A stretch of 64,000 bases of DNA from NCBI GenBank assembly GCA_033964015.1, contig CM066920.1, positions 11,313,912 to 11,377,911 of the forward strand. Reading direction: 5' to 3'. A program made the translations under genes and the position numbers. This DNA is from Scolanthus callimorphus (taxonomy: Eukaryota > Cnidaria > Anthozoa > Actiniaria > Edwardsiidae). The notes under the pieces were generated by a model. The model saw only the letters and a list, made by a program, of their open reading frames with translations. It did not search any database and was not told where the DNA came from. The stretch's first letter is position 1, and each line of letters opens with the position of its first letter. This document shows, one piece after another, positions 42,601 through 46,322 of this stretch.

Positions 42601-44708
42601 ATGTGAACCAACTCGAACACAACTACAAAAAGATTCTATGCTTTGTTTGTAGCACCAGATTATTTGATTCGGTTTATGATATAATGATTGACTGAGGCGC
42701 AGCGCATACACTGAACTTATTTTTGTTTTATAAGGTATTTTTTAGGGGGTGGATTTTTTATGTCCTGGTATTTTTTAGGGTATATTTTCCAATGTCCCGA
42801 CGAGCACCCCTATCACTCTTACATGGGAGAACCCCCCCCCCCCCCCCCGGGCTTGCTGGCCACTTCTCTGACAAGAAAATAGCTCAAATCGCTATCACTC
42901 TTACATGGGAGAACCCCCCCCCCCCCCCCCCCGGGCTTGCTGGCCACTTCTCTGACAAGAAAATAGCTCAAATCGCAATCCAATTCCATCCTCTTGATAA
43001 CAGGTCAAAACATCCTAGAATTGCATTTGTCTAACACTAAGGTTTTTTCTATTAAATCTGGAGGACTATTTTGATTACCGCGGGCAAATGTACATGTGTT
43101 TTCACGGTTACAACTTTACTTATTTTATGTCCATGGTGGACGAATATTAAGCGTGCGAGAGCCCCTTCAAATGCATCCTGATCGCCCGTTCACGCGGCGC
43201 GAATGGACGATTCCAGCTATAACGCACGCGCGCGCTGCATGTCGGTAAATATGGGACATTTGTCGAACAAACTGTTAAAAAAGCGCGCGCTGCATTCTTG
43301 TAGTTGTGGGACATGACTTATTTCTGAATACAGAAGAGGGCGCGCTTATAGCTGGAATCGTCCATTCAGCTGCGGTTTCAGTTGCGATTTTTGTGGCGAT
43401 CGGCGACGTCATATCTCGCGGTGTGAACGACCGACGATCCGTTATAGCGATTTCACTTGCGAGGTCGCCGTGACGCCGCATTTGTTTTGAACTACTCCAC
43501 ATTCCACTGCGCTGCAGGTGCGATGTTCTTCAGATCACCTACAAACTGACAAATATATAGAGCCAAATCGCCGCCCGTTCACACGATGCCGCGCGATATG
43601 ACGTAGCTGATCACCGTCGCACCACGTGAACGGACCTTTACTTAGGCGCACGATTGTTTTCTTGTCAGGATAAAAACCTGGACTGGTTCCCACGGATGCA
43701 GGCCATGAGTCTGACGATAGACGAGGGGGGAGGGGAGCAGAACGAAATGCGCAATCTACAGGAGAAACTCGAGAGTACCACTAAGCTGGTCCATACTCTG
43801 TCACAACAACTAACGGAGCTCAAAGAACAGGTAGGGTTGCCATAAACACTTGATTCTCGGTGGCGGATCGAACGGATCCACTTCCTGTTTAGATTTTCAA
43901 AGATTGTATCAAGTTGTAAAGTACTCACTGCATCATTTGCCACATGTTTTGTTATTACGTTGTTTGTTTTTTCCCAAAACCTACTTTTGATTTTCCACTA
44001 TTTTGGCCTTCATATTGGCCGAAAATACCATACCACCCGCTTCCTCCCCAGTAAAATATCACTAAAACTTTCTTAACTGATTATATAATATGTTTGTTTG
44101 TTATTAAACTGAAGCTCGTAACTTAGATATTGCTCTGACCACCAGATGCGGGTTGTTCAAAGGTGGATTAAATTTAAACCAGGTTTAGCTCTGAACAAAA
44201 CCATTGAGTCGCCATGGTAATTAATACTGGATTAGTGCTAAACCACTTTCGAGCAACTGGACCCAGAGCTATAAATTAACCTTGATGTCACAAGTGTGTC
44301 ACGCTTTAGTTCGAGACATGATTGTCGGCTCATTTGGCAGATCGGATGTTTCTCTTTTATTCATAGAGATCATCGCAAGCCAGAGCATGTCAGTCAAACA
44401 GATAAATATTTTATGTTAAGGTGGCTCAACCCTATCATTTTTCACAAATACTCATCAATTTTTAATCTCTCATATCAGAATGAAAACGAAGACTCTTGAA
44501 CGATCAGCGGCTCTAGTAAATTTGAAAGAAAGGCTTCTCTTAGCAGAGTTGTAGGCTACCATGTTAAAGGACATCAAAACTTGACCACTACCTTCTCACG
44601 TTTCTTTGTCTACAGATGACAGAGCAACGGAAACAGAAGCAGCGGATTGGACTTCTGGGTCCCCAACATACCATAGCTACTTCCATGCCTAATAACTTTA
44701 AAGTTTAG
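666..44708 (+). CDS. ITPR: Inositol 1,4,5-trisphosphate receptor, C-terminal part (21 exons)
   Basis: IP3-gated calcium release channel of the endoplasmic reticulum; it works as a tetramer. Coding exons, each with GT-AG ends and matching phases: 666-774, 1468-1782, 2068-2296, 19944-20067, 20933-21095, 21539-21742, 22219-22328, 24420-24515, 25753-25864, 28862-28984, 33557-33682, 34017-34083, 34964-35086, 36752-36924, 37334-37498, 39155-39347, 39675-39907, 41921-42086, 42393-42553, 43669-43830, 44616-44708 (stop TAG). The order follows vertebrate IP3 receptors almost residue by residue ([60 protein letters not shown]). About 1081 residues are present, roughly the last 40 percent of the protein; the suppressor and IP3-binding domains lie upstream. 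Exons 22219-22328 and 25753-25864 are one base short and one base long, so a literal translation breaks. Ryanodine receptor is excluded by the specific matches. AATAAA candidates follow at 44981 and 45252. Confidence 0.95.
846..1012. repeat. Tandem repeat, about 66-bp unit
   Basis: The string ctaaaagtattctgctaaac recurs, followed by aaacgta and a shared atgtgttctctg segment, giving two to three imperfect units. A further diverged unit (atgtgttccctgtc) follows the MITE at about 1350-1400, so the MITE appears to have landed in the array. Confidence 0.6.
1014..1337. mobile_element. MITE, TAGAG family (copy 1 of 4)
   Basis: Inverted ends: agagtagatttcagatgagt near 1017 and its near reverse complement (ggtcatctgaaatcagctct) at 1315-1334. 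There is no coding capacity. The ends match elements at 34674, 45926 and 61290. Inside is a 32-bp tandem repeat at 1070-1185. Confidence 0.65.
1070..1185. repeat. 32-bp tandem repeat, about 4 units
   Basis: Units begin at 1070, 1102, 1134 and 1166 with ccaatcag, followed by tggaagccattcaacaacaa. It lies within the MITE. Confidence 0.75.
1468..1782 (+). CDS. ITPR: ITPR exon (regulatory region)
   Basis: A 105-codon exon beginning [14 protein letters not shown] and ending [14 protein letters not shown], both strongly conserved in IP3 receptors. The middle ([16 protein letters not shown]) is variable, as in the vertebrate proteins. Acceptor cccgcag, donor gtatca, phase 0 at both ends. Confidence 0.93.
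2068..2296 (+). CDS. ITPR: ITPR exon (regulatory region)
   Basis: Begins [20 protein letters not shown], equivalent to the conserved helix after the LLEGGN motif, then a Thr/Lys/Glu-rich variable stretch. Ends in phase 1 at a gtaagc donor. The next intron is 17.6 kb and hosts the nuclease cluster. Confidence 0.9.
3625..3735. repeat. Diverged single unit of the 65-bp minisatellite upstream of copy 1
   Basis: Carries accttaaagggagcttt and gagagatgaggg, then gcatacagtttattggtgtc and cgagaaaat. The same flank follows the big array upstream of copy 4 (15240-15280), tying the upstream regions of copies 1 and 4 together. Confidence 0.6.
4468..5544 (+). CDS. PD-(D/E)XK nuclease-like protein, copy 1 (intact)
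   Basis: Two exons, 4468-4617 and 4702-5544, giving 330 residues. The 84-nt intron 4618-4701 (gtaagt ... ttctctttcag) has no stop and is a multiple of three, so the unspliced frame also reads through as 358 residues. Homologous positions in copies 3 and 4 are plainly introns with stops. The start is the first ATG, in a good context (caccATGg). Fold evidence: GEADAIAF, then YTIVDFKV (D-x-K), then a helix with [10 protein letters not shown] (Q-x3-Y), the RecB/Cas4/MGME1-type PD-(D/E)XK pattern; predicted metal-dependent DNA nuclease. The order of motifs most resembles MGME1, but I do not recognise the family. No signal peptide or membrane segment is visible. AATAAA at 5910-5915. The first 25 residues resemble copy 4, while the remainder is nearly identical to copy 2. 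Confidence 0.8.
   Translation: MAEDLKICKKEILAEGLATKHADSLEKQGIIVDNFVTPSKDWKKMKYYDRVSCKTRLEQIIGGTSVSGLNNNMLFLFQVSKTIKAKFLGFLSKALPQDKAVISLKAMPKNRATGNQWDKLLSVYIKAKLDGATAKAAKGKAADSVKAEEKKMAEMLVSQLRTTYPDLEFIHSKFPIFGFMRDNAVERNPKTYLWQGEADAIAFDKKKEKYTIVDFKVIDSDISGYKEKATDLCGKHLHQCLIYAQLLKLHMGLPYLPPILIVVIDRSLDGSLIYPPLFEDYPDECKEKLDSFEWSKETFTDKPPLKLCVDDGKLFKKKISGAIHPWTKLTDIFRHEADLEDLLDVLGFGSLEVKQEQA
5910..5915 (+). terminator. Poly(A) signal of nuclease-like copy 1
   Basis: AATAAA about 370 nt after the stop codon, in a 3' region conserved in all four copies. Confidence 0.55.
6157..6271. repeat. 115-bp inverted-repeat hairpin
   Basis: Outer arms cttactaacc (6157-6166) and ggttagtaag (6262-6271); inner arms ggtcattacgggaaa (6175-6189) and tttcccgtaatgacc (6237-6251), perfectly complementary. 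A related half-site, gaggtcattacggga, lies near 7151. This could be a MITE or the ends of a small DNA element. It is duplicated at 9671-9785. Confidence 0.75.
7706..7777. repeat. One unit of the 65-bp minisatellite upstream of copy 2
   Basis: ccttaccctcaaagagagct followed by ttattagagcgattta and gagggagagattagggttgg; a single unit where copy 3 has about four to five. Confidence 0.75.
7943..9055 (+). CDS. PD-(D/E)XK nuclease-like protein, copy 2 (intact)
   Basis: Exons 7943-8128 and 8213-9055 give 342 residues; the 84-nt intron 8129-8212 is identical by eye to that of copy 1 and also free of stops (370 residues if retained). Start context aaaATGGCC. The N-terminus ([20 protein letters not shown]) matches copy 3, not copy 1, while everything after residue 37 matches copy 1 with about six substitutions. 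The motif line reads GVADAIAF where copies 1, 3 and 4 have GEADAIA, so the residue before A-D is lost, but the aspartate, YTIVDFKV and [10 protein letters not shown] are kept. Predicted metal-dependent nuclease of unknown role; family not recognised. AATAAA at 9424-9429. Confidence 0.8.
   Translation: MAAKAEPSMIKEHRERLLRCKTKIQAKGYATEHADTLEKQGIIVDNFVTPSKDWKKMKYYDRVSCKTRLEQIIGGTSVSGLNNNMLFLFQISKTIKAKFLGFLSKALPQDKAVISLKAMPKNRATGNQWDKLLSVYIKAKLDGATAKAAKGKAADSVKAEEKKMAEMLVSQLRTTYPDLEFIHSKFPIFGFMRDNAVERNPKTYLWQGVADAIAFDKKIEKYTIVDFKVIDSDISGYKEKATVLCGKHLHQCLIYAQLLKLHMGLPYLPPILIVVIDRSLDGSLIYPPLFEDYPDECKEKLDSFEWSKETFTDKPPLKLSVDDGKLFKKEISGAIHPWTKLTDIFRHEADLEDLLDVLGFGSLEVKQEQA
9424..9429 (+). terminator. 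Poly(A) signal of nuclease-like copy 2
   Basis: AATAAA about 370 nt after the stop codon, at the position equivalent to that of copy 1. Confidence 0.55.
9671..9785. repeat. 115-bp inverted-repeat hairpin, duplicate
   Basis: Second copy of the hairpin at 6157-6271. It differs at the right arm (gaagttagtaag in place of gaggttagtaag). Confidence 0.75.
11213..11495. repeat. 65-bp minisatellite upstream of copy 3, about 4-5 units
   Basis: Repeats of ccttaccctctaaaggagct, ttattagagcgattagcaag and agggagagatg(a/g)gggttgg. Same unit family as the large array at 13545-15235. Confidence 0.85.
11659..12601 (+). pseudogene. PD-(D/E)XK nuclease-like protein, copy 3 (C-terminal frameshift)
   Basis: Exon 1 11659-11844 and exon 2 from 11945. 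The 100-nt intron 11845-11944 contains stops and is not a multiple of three, which proves the intron position for the family. Motifs are intact: [25 protein letters not shown] and [12 protein letters not shown]. The frame then shifts near 12581-12590, where the other copies read DKPPLKLS, and ends at TAA 12599-12601, removing the last 50 or so residues. Downstream sequence in the other frame (NVDDGN, KKEI) is recognisably the lost tail but further decayed to about 12760. It could be a truncated but functional protein, because the nuclease core is complete. Confidence 0.75.
13545..15235. repeat. 65-bp minisatellite array, about 26 units
   Basis: Unit: ctacctaaccctctaaggga, gctttatattagagcgatta, gcaagagggagagatgaggg, ctgga. 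Measured periods are 65-66 bp (for example 13601, 13666, 13732). Each unit holds a small dyad (gagggtt ... aaccctc) around ggactacct. From about 14500 two variants (aagggagc...agaggg and aagagagc...gggggag) largely alternate, giving a 130-bp higher-order period. It lies upstream of copy 4. Confidence 0.95.
15644..16744 (+). pseudogene. PD-(D/E)XK nuclease-like protein, copy 4 (internal frameshift)
   Basis: Exon 1 15644-15787, intron 15788-15888 (101 nt, with stops), exon 2 from 15889. The frame is good to [13 protein letters not shown], then a run of seven A at 16159-16165 and a lost A just after give a net +1 shift. The original frame ends at about 16215; the other frame continues [32 protein letters not shown] and a full C-terminus to TAG at 16742-16744. 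It has an extra loop ([12 protein letters not shown]) and a longer tail than copies 1-2. The indel lies in a homopolymer, so a sequence error rather than decay is possible; without it this would be a third intact copy. AATAAA near 17225. Confidence 0.7.
16745..17390. other. 3' region of copy 4, no gene
   Basis: Holds the decayed family 3' region (gtcacgaactcgagtcgcgtg, split here: cacgaactcgagtcgcg then tgattgtcac) and a partial duplication of it: the segment around gcatatttttactt appears twice (16767 and 17033). Confidence 0.5.
17395..17640. mobile_element. MITE with TTAA target duplication
   Basis: Perfect 16-bp ends agggaggctgtcacga at 17395 and its reverse complement ending at 17640, flanked by TTAA at 17391-17394 and 17641-17644. 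No coding capacity. Target type fits the piggyBac superfamily. Confidence 0.8.
18100..18225. repeat. Paired poly-G and poly-C tracts
   Basis: A run of about 20 G at 18102-18120 and about 14 C near 18209-18222, facing each other across about 90 bp; likely the ends of a degenerate small element. Able to form G-quadruplex or hairpin structure. Confidence 0.6.
18627..19181. mobile_element. MITE with TTAA target duplication, 555 bp
   Basis: Ends ggttacggaccacctt and aaggtagtccgtaacc, flanked by TTAA at 18623-18626 and 19182-19185. The centre holds a second palindrome (gatgtgttctaaaaaacgtg paired with cacgttttttttagaacaca). No coding frame of note. Confidence 0.85.
19429..19500. repeat. Short perfect hairpin
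   Basis: aatagtctccttttgcagcc and its exact complement ggctgcaaaaggagactatt face each other across about 28 bp. Confidence 0.75.
19651..19880. mobile_element. MITE-like element (ggcggatct ends)
   Basis: Ends aggggcggatctaggg (19650s) and cctagatccgccactg (19860s). Related ends occur at 46179-46322. Confidence 0.6.
19944..20067 (+). CDS. ITPR: ITPR exon after the 17.6-kb intron
   Basis: Encodes [20 protein letters not shown] and following residues to DTDVDTP, equivalent to the ITEEVRDQLLEA segment of vertebrate receptors. Donor gtgagt after CCCCG (phase 2). The acceptor is uncertain: AG at 19942-19943 or at 19956-19957 both keep frame. Confidence 0.8.
20273..20650. mobile_element. MITE with ggggactccca ends
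   Basis: Ends ggggactcccatatcaaacg and gatgtgggagtcccc are inverted; ccctaaaagatacc motifs recur inside in both halves. A degenerate relative lies at 42735-42815. Confidence 0.7.
20933..21095 (+). CDS. ITPR: ITPR exon, start of RIH-associated domain
   Basis: Encodes [20 protein letters not shown] and ends [20 protein letters not shown]. The acceptor ccattag was chosen because one base restores the codon split at 20067 and PGAG aligns with PGEG of vertebrate receptors. Confidence 0.9.
21539..21742 (+). CDS. ITPR: ITPR exon, RIH-associated domain
   Basis: 68 codons, [20 protein letters not shown] to [13 protein letters not shown], nearly invariant in the family. Acceptor cgctctag, donor gtaatg, phase 0 at both ends. 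Confidence 0.97.
22219..22328 (+). CDS. ITPR: ITPR exon with 1-bp deletion
   Basis: Encodes [20 protein letters not shown] and DINPLGKQ; the next conserved residues MDLVLELK are in another frame. The exon is 110 nt where 111 are needed; one A appears to be missing in AAACAAGAATGG near 22299. As written the frame hits TAG inside the exon. Acceptor tttgtag, donor gtatag. Confidence 0.9.
22340..23085. repeat. 36-bp minisatellite, about 20 units
   Basis: Unit: atgccttcccatatgtgcgc, ccttaaccccaccccc. The period is a multiple of three, so several frames on both strands stay open for 150-190 codons. It sits in an ITPR intron, starting 12 bp or so after the exon donor; not coding. Confidence 0.95.
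23275..23388. repeat. Short tandem duplication, about 52-bp unit
   Basis: acaaggattaatattccac and gacaattattatgtaaaaag occur twice in succession. Nearby gcgagcctc motifs (23160-23215 and 23740-23780) are another dispersed repeat. Confidence 0.75.
23960..24259. mobile_element. MITE with about 43-bp inverted ends
   Basis: Left end ggctgattgtatttttaaac then cgcaccgggggttgaggacct; right end is its near complement to aatcagcc at 24258. A related element is at 59505-59745. Confidence 0.8.
24420..24515 (+). CDS. ITPR: ITPR exon
   Basis: 32 codons, [20 protein letters not shown] to NLTPKQL, matching the conserved [15 protein letters not shown] segment. Acceptor tttgcag, donor gtatga, phase 0. Confidence 0.95.
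24600..24835. mobile_element. MITE with TTAA target duplication, 236 bp
   Basis: Ends gcccgggtctaactatcgaa and its near complement ttcgatatttagacccgggc, flanked by TTAA at 24596-24599 and 24836-24839; almost entirely palindromic. Confidence 0.85.
24990..25740. repeat. Imperfect tandem duplication, about 180 bp, split by a MITE
   Basis: tagcgatcctgcctgatctc, gttgtct(t/g)g(t/c)ctgcatgtgt and attacttg(c/t)ctattgtttg recur (25100s and 25260s); a further partial unit with cgaaacatgacgatgttcc follows the MITE at 25690. Confidence 0.65.
25358..25668. mobile_element. MITE with long inverted ends
   Basis: Ends actggttttcatatgtcggg and cccgacatatgaaaatcagc. A perfect central palindrome pairs gatgcgatcgggaaatag-type arms around 25515. 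The right flank TTAA and left CTAA suggest a decayed TTAA duplication. Confidence 0.8.
25753..25864 (+). CDS. ITPR: ITPR exon with 1-bp insertion
   Basis: Encodes [20 protein letters not shown] and DVSPRDV; the next residues [10 protein letters not shown], conserved as GHNIYILAHQ in vertebrates, need one T fewer in GATGTTTGGCC (25829-25835). The exon is 112 nt where 111 fit. Acceptor ttttcag, donor gtatag. Its last 30 bases and the donor are repeated in the 57-bp array downstream. Confidence 0.9.
25834..25912. repeat. 57-bp splice-site array, part left of the retrotransposon
   Basis: The exon end with its donor (ggccataatatatatctact, agctacacag, gtatagtaagg) and the start of a second unit, broken near 25912 by the retrotransposon. 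Confidence 0.85.
25912..28360 (-). mobile_element. 5'-truncated L2/CR1-type non-LTR retrotransposon
   Basis: Minus-strand element. Endonuclease tail at 28157-28408 ([10 protein letters not shown] motif), linker 27927-28145, reverse transcriptase 26248-27513 ([33 protein letters not shown] with the catalytic YADD), then a C-terminal piece 26015-26251 ([14 protein letters not shown]). Stops and frame changes separate the blocks, so it is dead. The 3' tail is a short AT-rich simple repeat (ttattgttattattg read on the minus strand) next to atttatatagcgcc. The family assignment (L2 or CR1 clade) rests on motif style only. It is inserted inside the 57-bp array, antisense to ITPR. Confidence 0.88.
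26248..27513 (-). pseudogene. Reverse transcriptase domain of the retrotransposon
   Basis: 421-codon open frame with RT blocks in order: [82 protein letters not shown] and [10 protein letters not shown]. The catalytic YADD is present, but the frame is closed upstream and the C-terminus is shifted. Confidence 0.92.
28361..28800. repeat. 57-bp splice-site array, part right of the retrotransposon
   Basis: Units start at 28361, 28420, 28477, 28534, 28591, 28648, 28705 and 28762 (first spacing 59, then 57). Each contains the ITPR exon end ([10 protein letters not shown] codons) plus its gtatag donor and 25 or so intron bases. Read through, each copy stops at TAG two codons past the donor. Confidence 0.95.
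28862..28984 (+). CDS. ITPR: ITPR exon
   Basis: 41 codons, [20 protein letters not shown] to [13 protein letters not shown], matching ARHNKEL and ALEFYAKHTAQIE. An alternative acceptor nine bases on (cgcag at 28870) would also keep frame. The donor region (aattgaggtaggacat) is repeated at about 29019-29040. Confidence 0.93.
30806..31573. mobile_element. Inverted-repeat element with cctcgttcccagg ends
   Basis: cctcgttcccagggtcttct then gggtaattttcaagatgg at 30806 faces ccatcttgaaaattacccag then aaggtcctgggaacgagg at 31536-31573. It carries an internal retrotransposon fragment and a second hairpin (31358-31507, gttaaagtccgatatgg with ccatatcggattttaac). Confidence 0.8.
30895..31310 (-). mobile_element. 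3' fragment of a non-LTR retrotransposon
   Basis: The minus strand reads [20 protein letters not shown] and on to LIDKLSKK then TAA (31098-31100), the typical C-terminus after the reverse transcriptase of many non-LTR elements. The 3' UTR lies toward 30895. Only the tail is present. Confidence 0.75.
33557..33682 (+). CDS. ITPR: ITPR exon before the channel domain
   Basis: 42 codons, [20 protein letters not shown] to [16 protein letters not shown] is a family hallmark. Acceptor ccaatag, donor gtaaag, phase 0. Confidence 0.96.
34017..34083 (+). CDS. ITPR: ITPR exon before the channel domain
   Basis: Encodes [20 protein letters not shown] then LR; ends in phase 1 at gtaatg, completed by AA of the next exon. 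Confidence 0.95.
34235..34640. mobile_element. MITE with hAT-like 8-bp duplication
   Basis: Ends aggggcacccaacga and tcgttgggtgcccct; flanked by ccatcctc (34227-34234) and gcatcctc (34641-34648), an 8-bp target duplication with one mismatch. Confidence 0.8.
34674..34858. mobile_element. MITE, TAGAG family (copy 2 of 4)
   Basis: Perfect long ends: gagcagatttcgtatgactg, tgaaaagt and the exact complement to ctgctc. Flanked by TA on both sides. Confidence 0.85.
34964..35086 (+). CDS. ITPR: ITPR exon, transmembrane segment S1
   Basis: Completes E then [16 protein letters not shown] and [19 protein letters not shown], the S1 helix. Ends in phase 1 after GGTCCAGGAG at gtgaga. Confidence 0.95.
35549..36650. 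repeat. (TTTGC)n microsatellite, about 1.07 kb
   Basis: About 210 pentamers with only two phase slips (near 36110 and 36262), flanked at both ends by short (CTTG)n runs. Open frames of 370-480 codons (ALLCF and KQSKA repeats) are artefacts of the 15-base period. It lies in the ITPR intron between S1 and S2. Confidence 0.98.
36651..36684 (+). promoter_or_regulatory. Duplicated decoy splice acceptor
   Basis: tgatatgttcctctttttgt then agaactggatcct is repeated exactly at 36730-36762, where it is the true acceptor. Use of this upstream copy would read ELDPC then stop. Between them is a (CGCT)n run. Confidence 0.8.
36752..36924 (+). CDS. ITPR: ITPR exon, transmembrane segments S2-S3
   Basis: [20 protein letters not shown] then [20 protein letters not shown] and [17 protein letters not shown], matching S2 and S3. 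Phase 1 start, phase 0 end at gtgagt. Confidence 0.95.
37334..37498 (+). CDS. ITPR: ITPR exon, S4 region
   Basis: 55 codons, [20 protein letters not shown] to [11 protein letters not shown], matching the SFVGNCGTF and HEFFYSLL segments. Acceptor tctgcag, donor gtgagt. Confidence 0.95.
37915..38260. mobile_element. MITE, near-complete hairpin
   Basis: aatccaaaaatgcatttttc then aattcaatat on the left faces gaattgaaaaatgcattttg on the right; arms exceed 100 bp, extending through attgatttcatta / tgaaatcaat and inward to the ccgttg...caacgg pair. Confidence 0.85.
38713..39106. mobile_element. MITE with TTAA target duplication, 394 bp
   Basis: Ends aggggctgtgtcacgg and cgtgacactgtccct, flanked by TTAA at 38709-38712 and 39107-39110. 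It ends about 45 bp before the next ITPR exon. A similar left end occurs at 38290. Confidence 0.75.
39155..39347 (+). CDS. ITPR: ITPR exon, transmembrane segment S5
   Basis: [40 protein letters not shown] then [11 protein letters not shown]: the S4-S5 linker and S5. Ends in phase 1. Confidence 0.97.
39675..39907 (+). CDS. ITPR: ITPR exon, luminal loop and pore filter
   Basis: A Ser/Asp-rich luminal loop with paired cysteines (CSANDSSC), then [20 protein letters not shown] and the selectivity filter GGGIGD (codons 39866-39883). The loop is variable in the family. Phase 1 start, phase 0 end. Confidence 0.96.
39917..41030. mobile_element. 1.1-kb foldback element next to the pore-exon donor
   Basis: Left arm 39917-40270 (aatccgtggcacaaaccggc) and right arm 40690-41030 (gccgttttgtgccacggatt) are reverse complements over about 350 bp. 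It starts 10 bp after the exon end. Flanks share gtagag. Confidence 0.85.
41045..41160. repeat. GGATCC-rich minisatellite, about 21-bp unit
   Basis: gggatccggtatccagagt-type units repeat five to six times with variation. Confidence 0.7.
41921..42086 (+). CDS. ITPR: ITPR exon, transmembrane segment S6
   Basis: [20 protein letters not shown] then [20 protein letters not shown]: the pore-lining S6 and gate, followed by CFICG, the start of the zinc-binding linker. Phase 1 end at gtaaga. Confidence 0.97.
42082..42212. repeat. Tandem repeat containing the 5' splice site
   Basis: gcggtaagaacacatgatcg at the true donor is echoed by gtggtaagaacacaagaccg (42147) and gctgtaagaacacatgatcg (42188); unit about 45-65 bp, imperfect. 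Confidence 0.75.
42393..42553 (+). CDS. ITPR: ITPR exon, zinc-binding linker
   Basis: [20 protein letters not shown] then [20 protein letters not shown] and [13 protein letters not shown]. The two histidines pair with CFIC of the previous exon to form the C2H2-type fold of IP3 and ryanodine receptors. Confidence 0.97.
42805..42975. repeat. Tandem duplication with poly-C tracts
   Basis: ctatcactcttacatgggag then a C run (15-18) and gggcttgctggccacttctc occur twice, about 78 bp apart; the C-run lengths differ. Confidence 0.85.
43180..43640. mobile_element. Composite inverted-repeat element
   Basis: gaatggacgattccagctat (43200) faces atagctggaatcgtccattc (43349); outer gcccgttcac and gtgaacgg motifs mark a larger frame. 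GC-rich compared with its surroundings. Confidence 0.65.
43669..43830 (+). CDS. ITPR: ITPR exon, C-terminal coiled coil
   Basis: [20 protein letters not shown], then [20 protein letters not shown] and [14 protein letters not shown]: heptad-like coiled coil of the C-terminal domain that joins the four subunits. Confidence 0.96.
44147..44274. mobile_element. Short MITE-like element
   Basis: gggttgttcaaaggtggatt faces actttcgagcaactggaccc in imperfect inverted orientation, with gtttagc / gctaaac inside. Confidence 0.5.
44616..44708 (+). CDS. ITPR: ITPR last exon
   Basis: [20 protein letters not shown] ends [10 protein letters not shown] then [14 protein letters not shown] is the conserved C-terminal signature. 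Confidence 0.97.
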   Translation: MTEQRKQKQRIGLLGPQHTIATSMPNNFKV

Positions 44709-45925
44709 GCCTTACTGATGAAAGGTTTCTCTGCCTAAGAACTCAGCTATGTTGCAAGCACACATGTTGTCGCCTCAGTCCCATTGAGGCAAACGCCTTT
44801 ATCAAATGGGGGCTTTTTGCTATAAAGGAGGGTATTGAGAGTCTGGTCTGGAAGCCAGGACAAAACATGCAGTCATCAACAGCACTTGTAAATGGTCCGA
44901 TAATCAAACATAATCAAGGGCTGGGTCTATTTTTAAGGATAAAAAAAGACCAAACAGAAAAGCCAATTGTTAGATTTGAAAATAAAACGCCTTAAAAGTT
45001 TTATGCGAAATACGCCATATTCGTGCATGTTGTCTTTTTTTGTAAAAGCAAAGGTGCAATAGAGGACAGATTCCAGAGAAAAGATTTCTGGCCATGCACA
45101 TTACCAGAGCATTTATATCCCGAACTTATTTATAAAGACAGTGATACTTAGATGTACATAGTTGGCAAGCTAGCTAAGGTTACATAATGATATCTGAGTA
45201 GCTAGAGAATTTGAGATTAAATTGTATGGATTATAGTTCCAGCATGATACAAATAAAACAGGAGTAGATTCAGAAACAAACAAGAAAAGCCAGGAGCCCA
45301 TCAATAGGGGCCTCCATCTGCTCCACCAGGTGTAGCAAGGAGCCCATCAACAGGAGCCTCCATCTACTCCATAAGATTCTAGCCATGACAACTGTTTCTT
45401 GTGGGATTCAAGATATAAGAGCAAAAAATACATTAATCTACAGGCACGTAGCCAGACATTTTTGCGAGGTTTGCCACTGCATTGTTTCATAGCTCGACGC
45501 CCATTTTGTGCTGTATAATTATTGTATTTTTCAGGCTTCATAAGGTATGCAAATGCACCTGATCTACTGCTGTTCTGTGCTTCGGTATTGAGGCTCCTGT
45601 TGATGAGGTTCCTTGAAAAAGGGACCCATGATAATTTTCCCATAATTATCAGGTGGAATGCCAGTTTGAATGCTGAGTCATGGTGTCCAGCAAGGGGGTA
45701 CCCCCATCTCCGCCCTGTCAAATCAAGAAAGTACTCGAGTGTATTTGAGAACTTTCAGGAGGGAAAGAAGTATGTCTGCATGTTACACCCAGTTTTTGGT
45801 GATATCAAATGATGCAGTCTGTTTAATGATTAAGTTGATTCTCGCCAACTAATCCAGTTAAACAAAACGTGTAACTTTCTGTATGAATGGGGTATTACTT
45901 TAAAGGGTCATTTCTCATGGAGTGG

Positions 45926-46057
45926 ATAGAGCGGATTTCAGGTGACTGTCATGAGTAATTTGTAATCACTTTGTAATCACTCCTATAGGTTTTATTCCGA
46001 ATTGGTGTAATTACTTTGCAATTGGTTATATTACAGTCATATGAGAATCGCTCTATA
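45926..46057. mobile_element. MITE, TAGAG family (copy 3 of 4)
   Basis: Left atagagcggatttcaggtga and right tcatatgagaatcgctctat are imperfect inverted ends. Only 132 bp, no coding. Confidence 0.75.
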
Positions 46058-46178
46058 CACCTGTTTTCATTAACGTTGCTCATGAAACCATCTATCATGA
46101 GCCATGCTTCATAGCTGGCAATGATAATTATTGCCTCAAAATGCCAGCAGTTCATGTCAAATTATGGCTCAAAGCAGT

Positions 46179-46322
46179 ACAGGAGCAGATCCAGAAATTT
46201 CAGAAAGGGGGGGGGGGGGGATAGTGAAAACATGGAACAAAAATTTTCAAATTTCCTCCAGCAAATACAGTAAATGTGGTATGGGAAAATCTCTCAAGCC
46301 CCCCTCTAAATCCGCCTCTGCA
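46179..46322. mobile_element. Short MITE-like element with G run
   Basis: gcagatccagaaatttcaga then a G run faces cccccctctaaatccgcctc. Resembles the element at 19651-19880. Confidence 0.55.

Noticed and set aside
666..44708. Ryanodine receptor as an alternative identity
   Set aside because: The pore and C-terminal motifs are shared in outline, but the exact residues ([35 protein letters not shown]) are those of IP3 receptors.
45347..45852. Opposed frames of 96-124 codons near 45.5 kb
   Set aside because: No start context, splice pattern or protein similarity; region is intergenic with short repeats.
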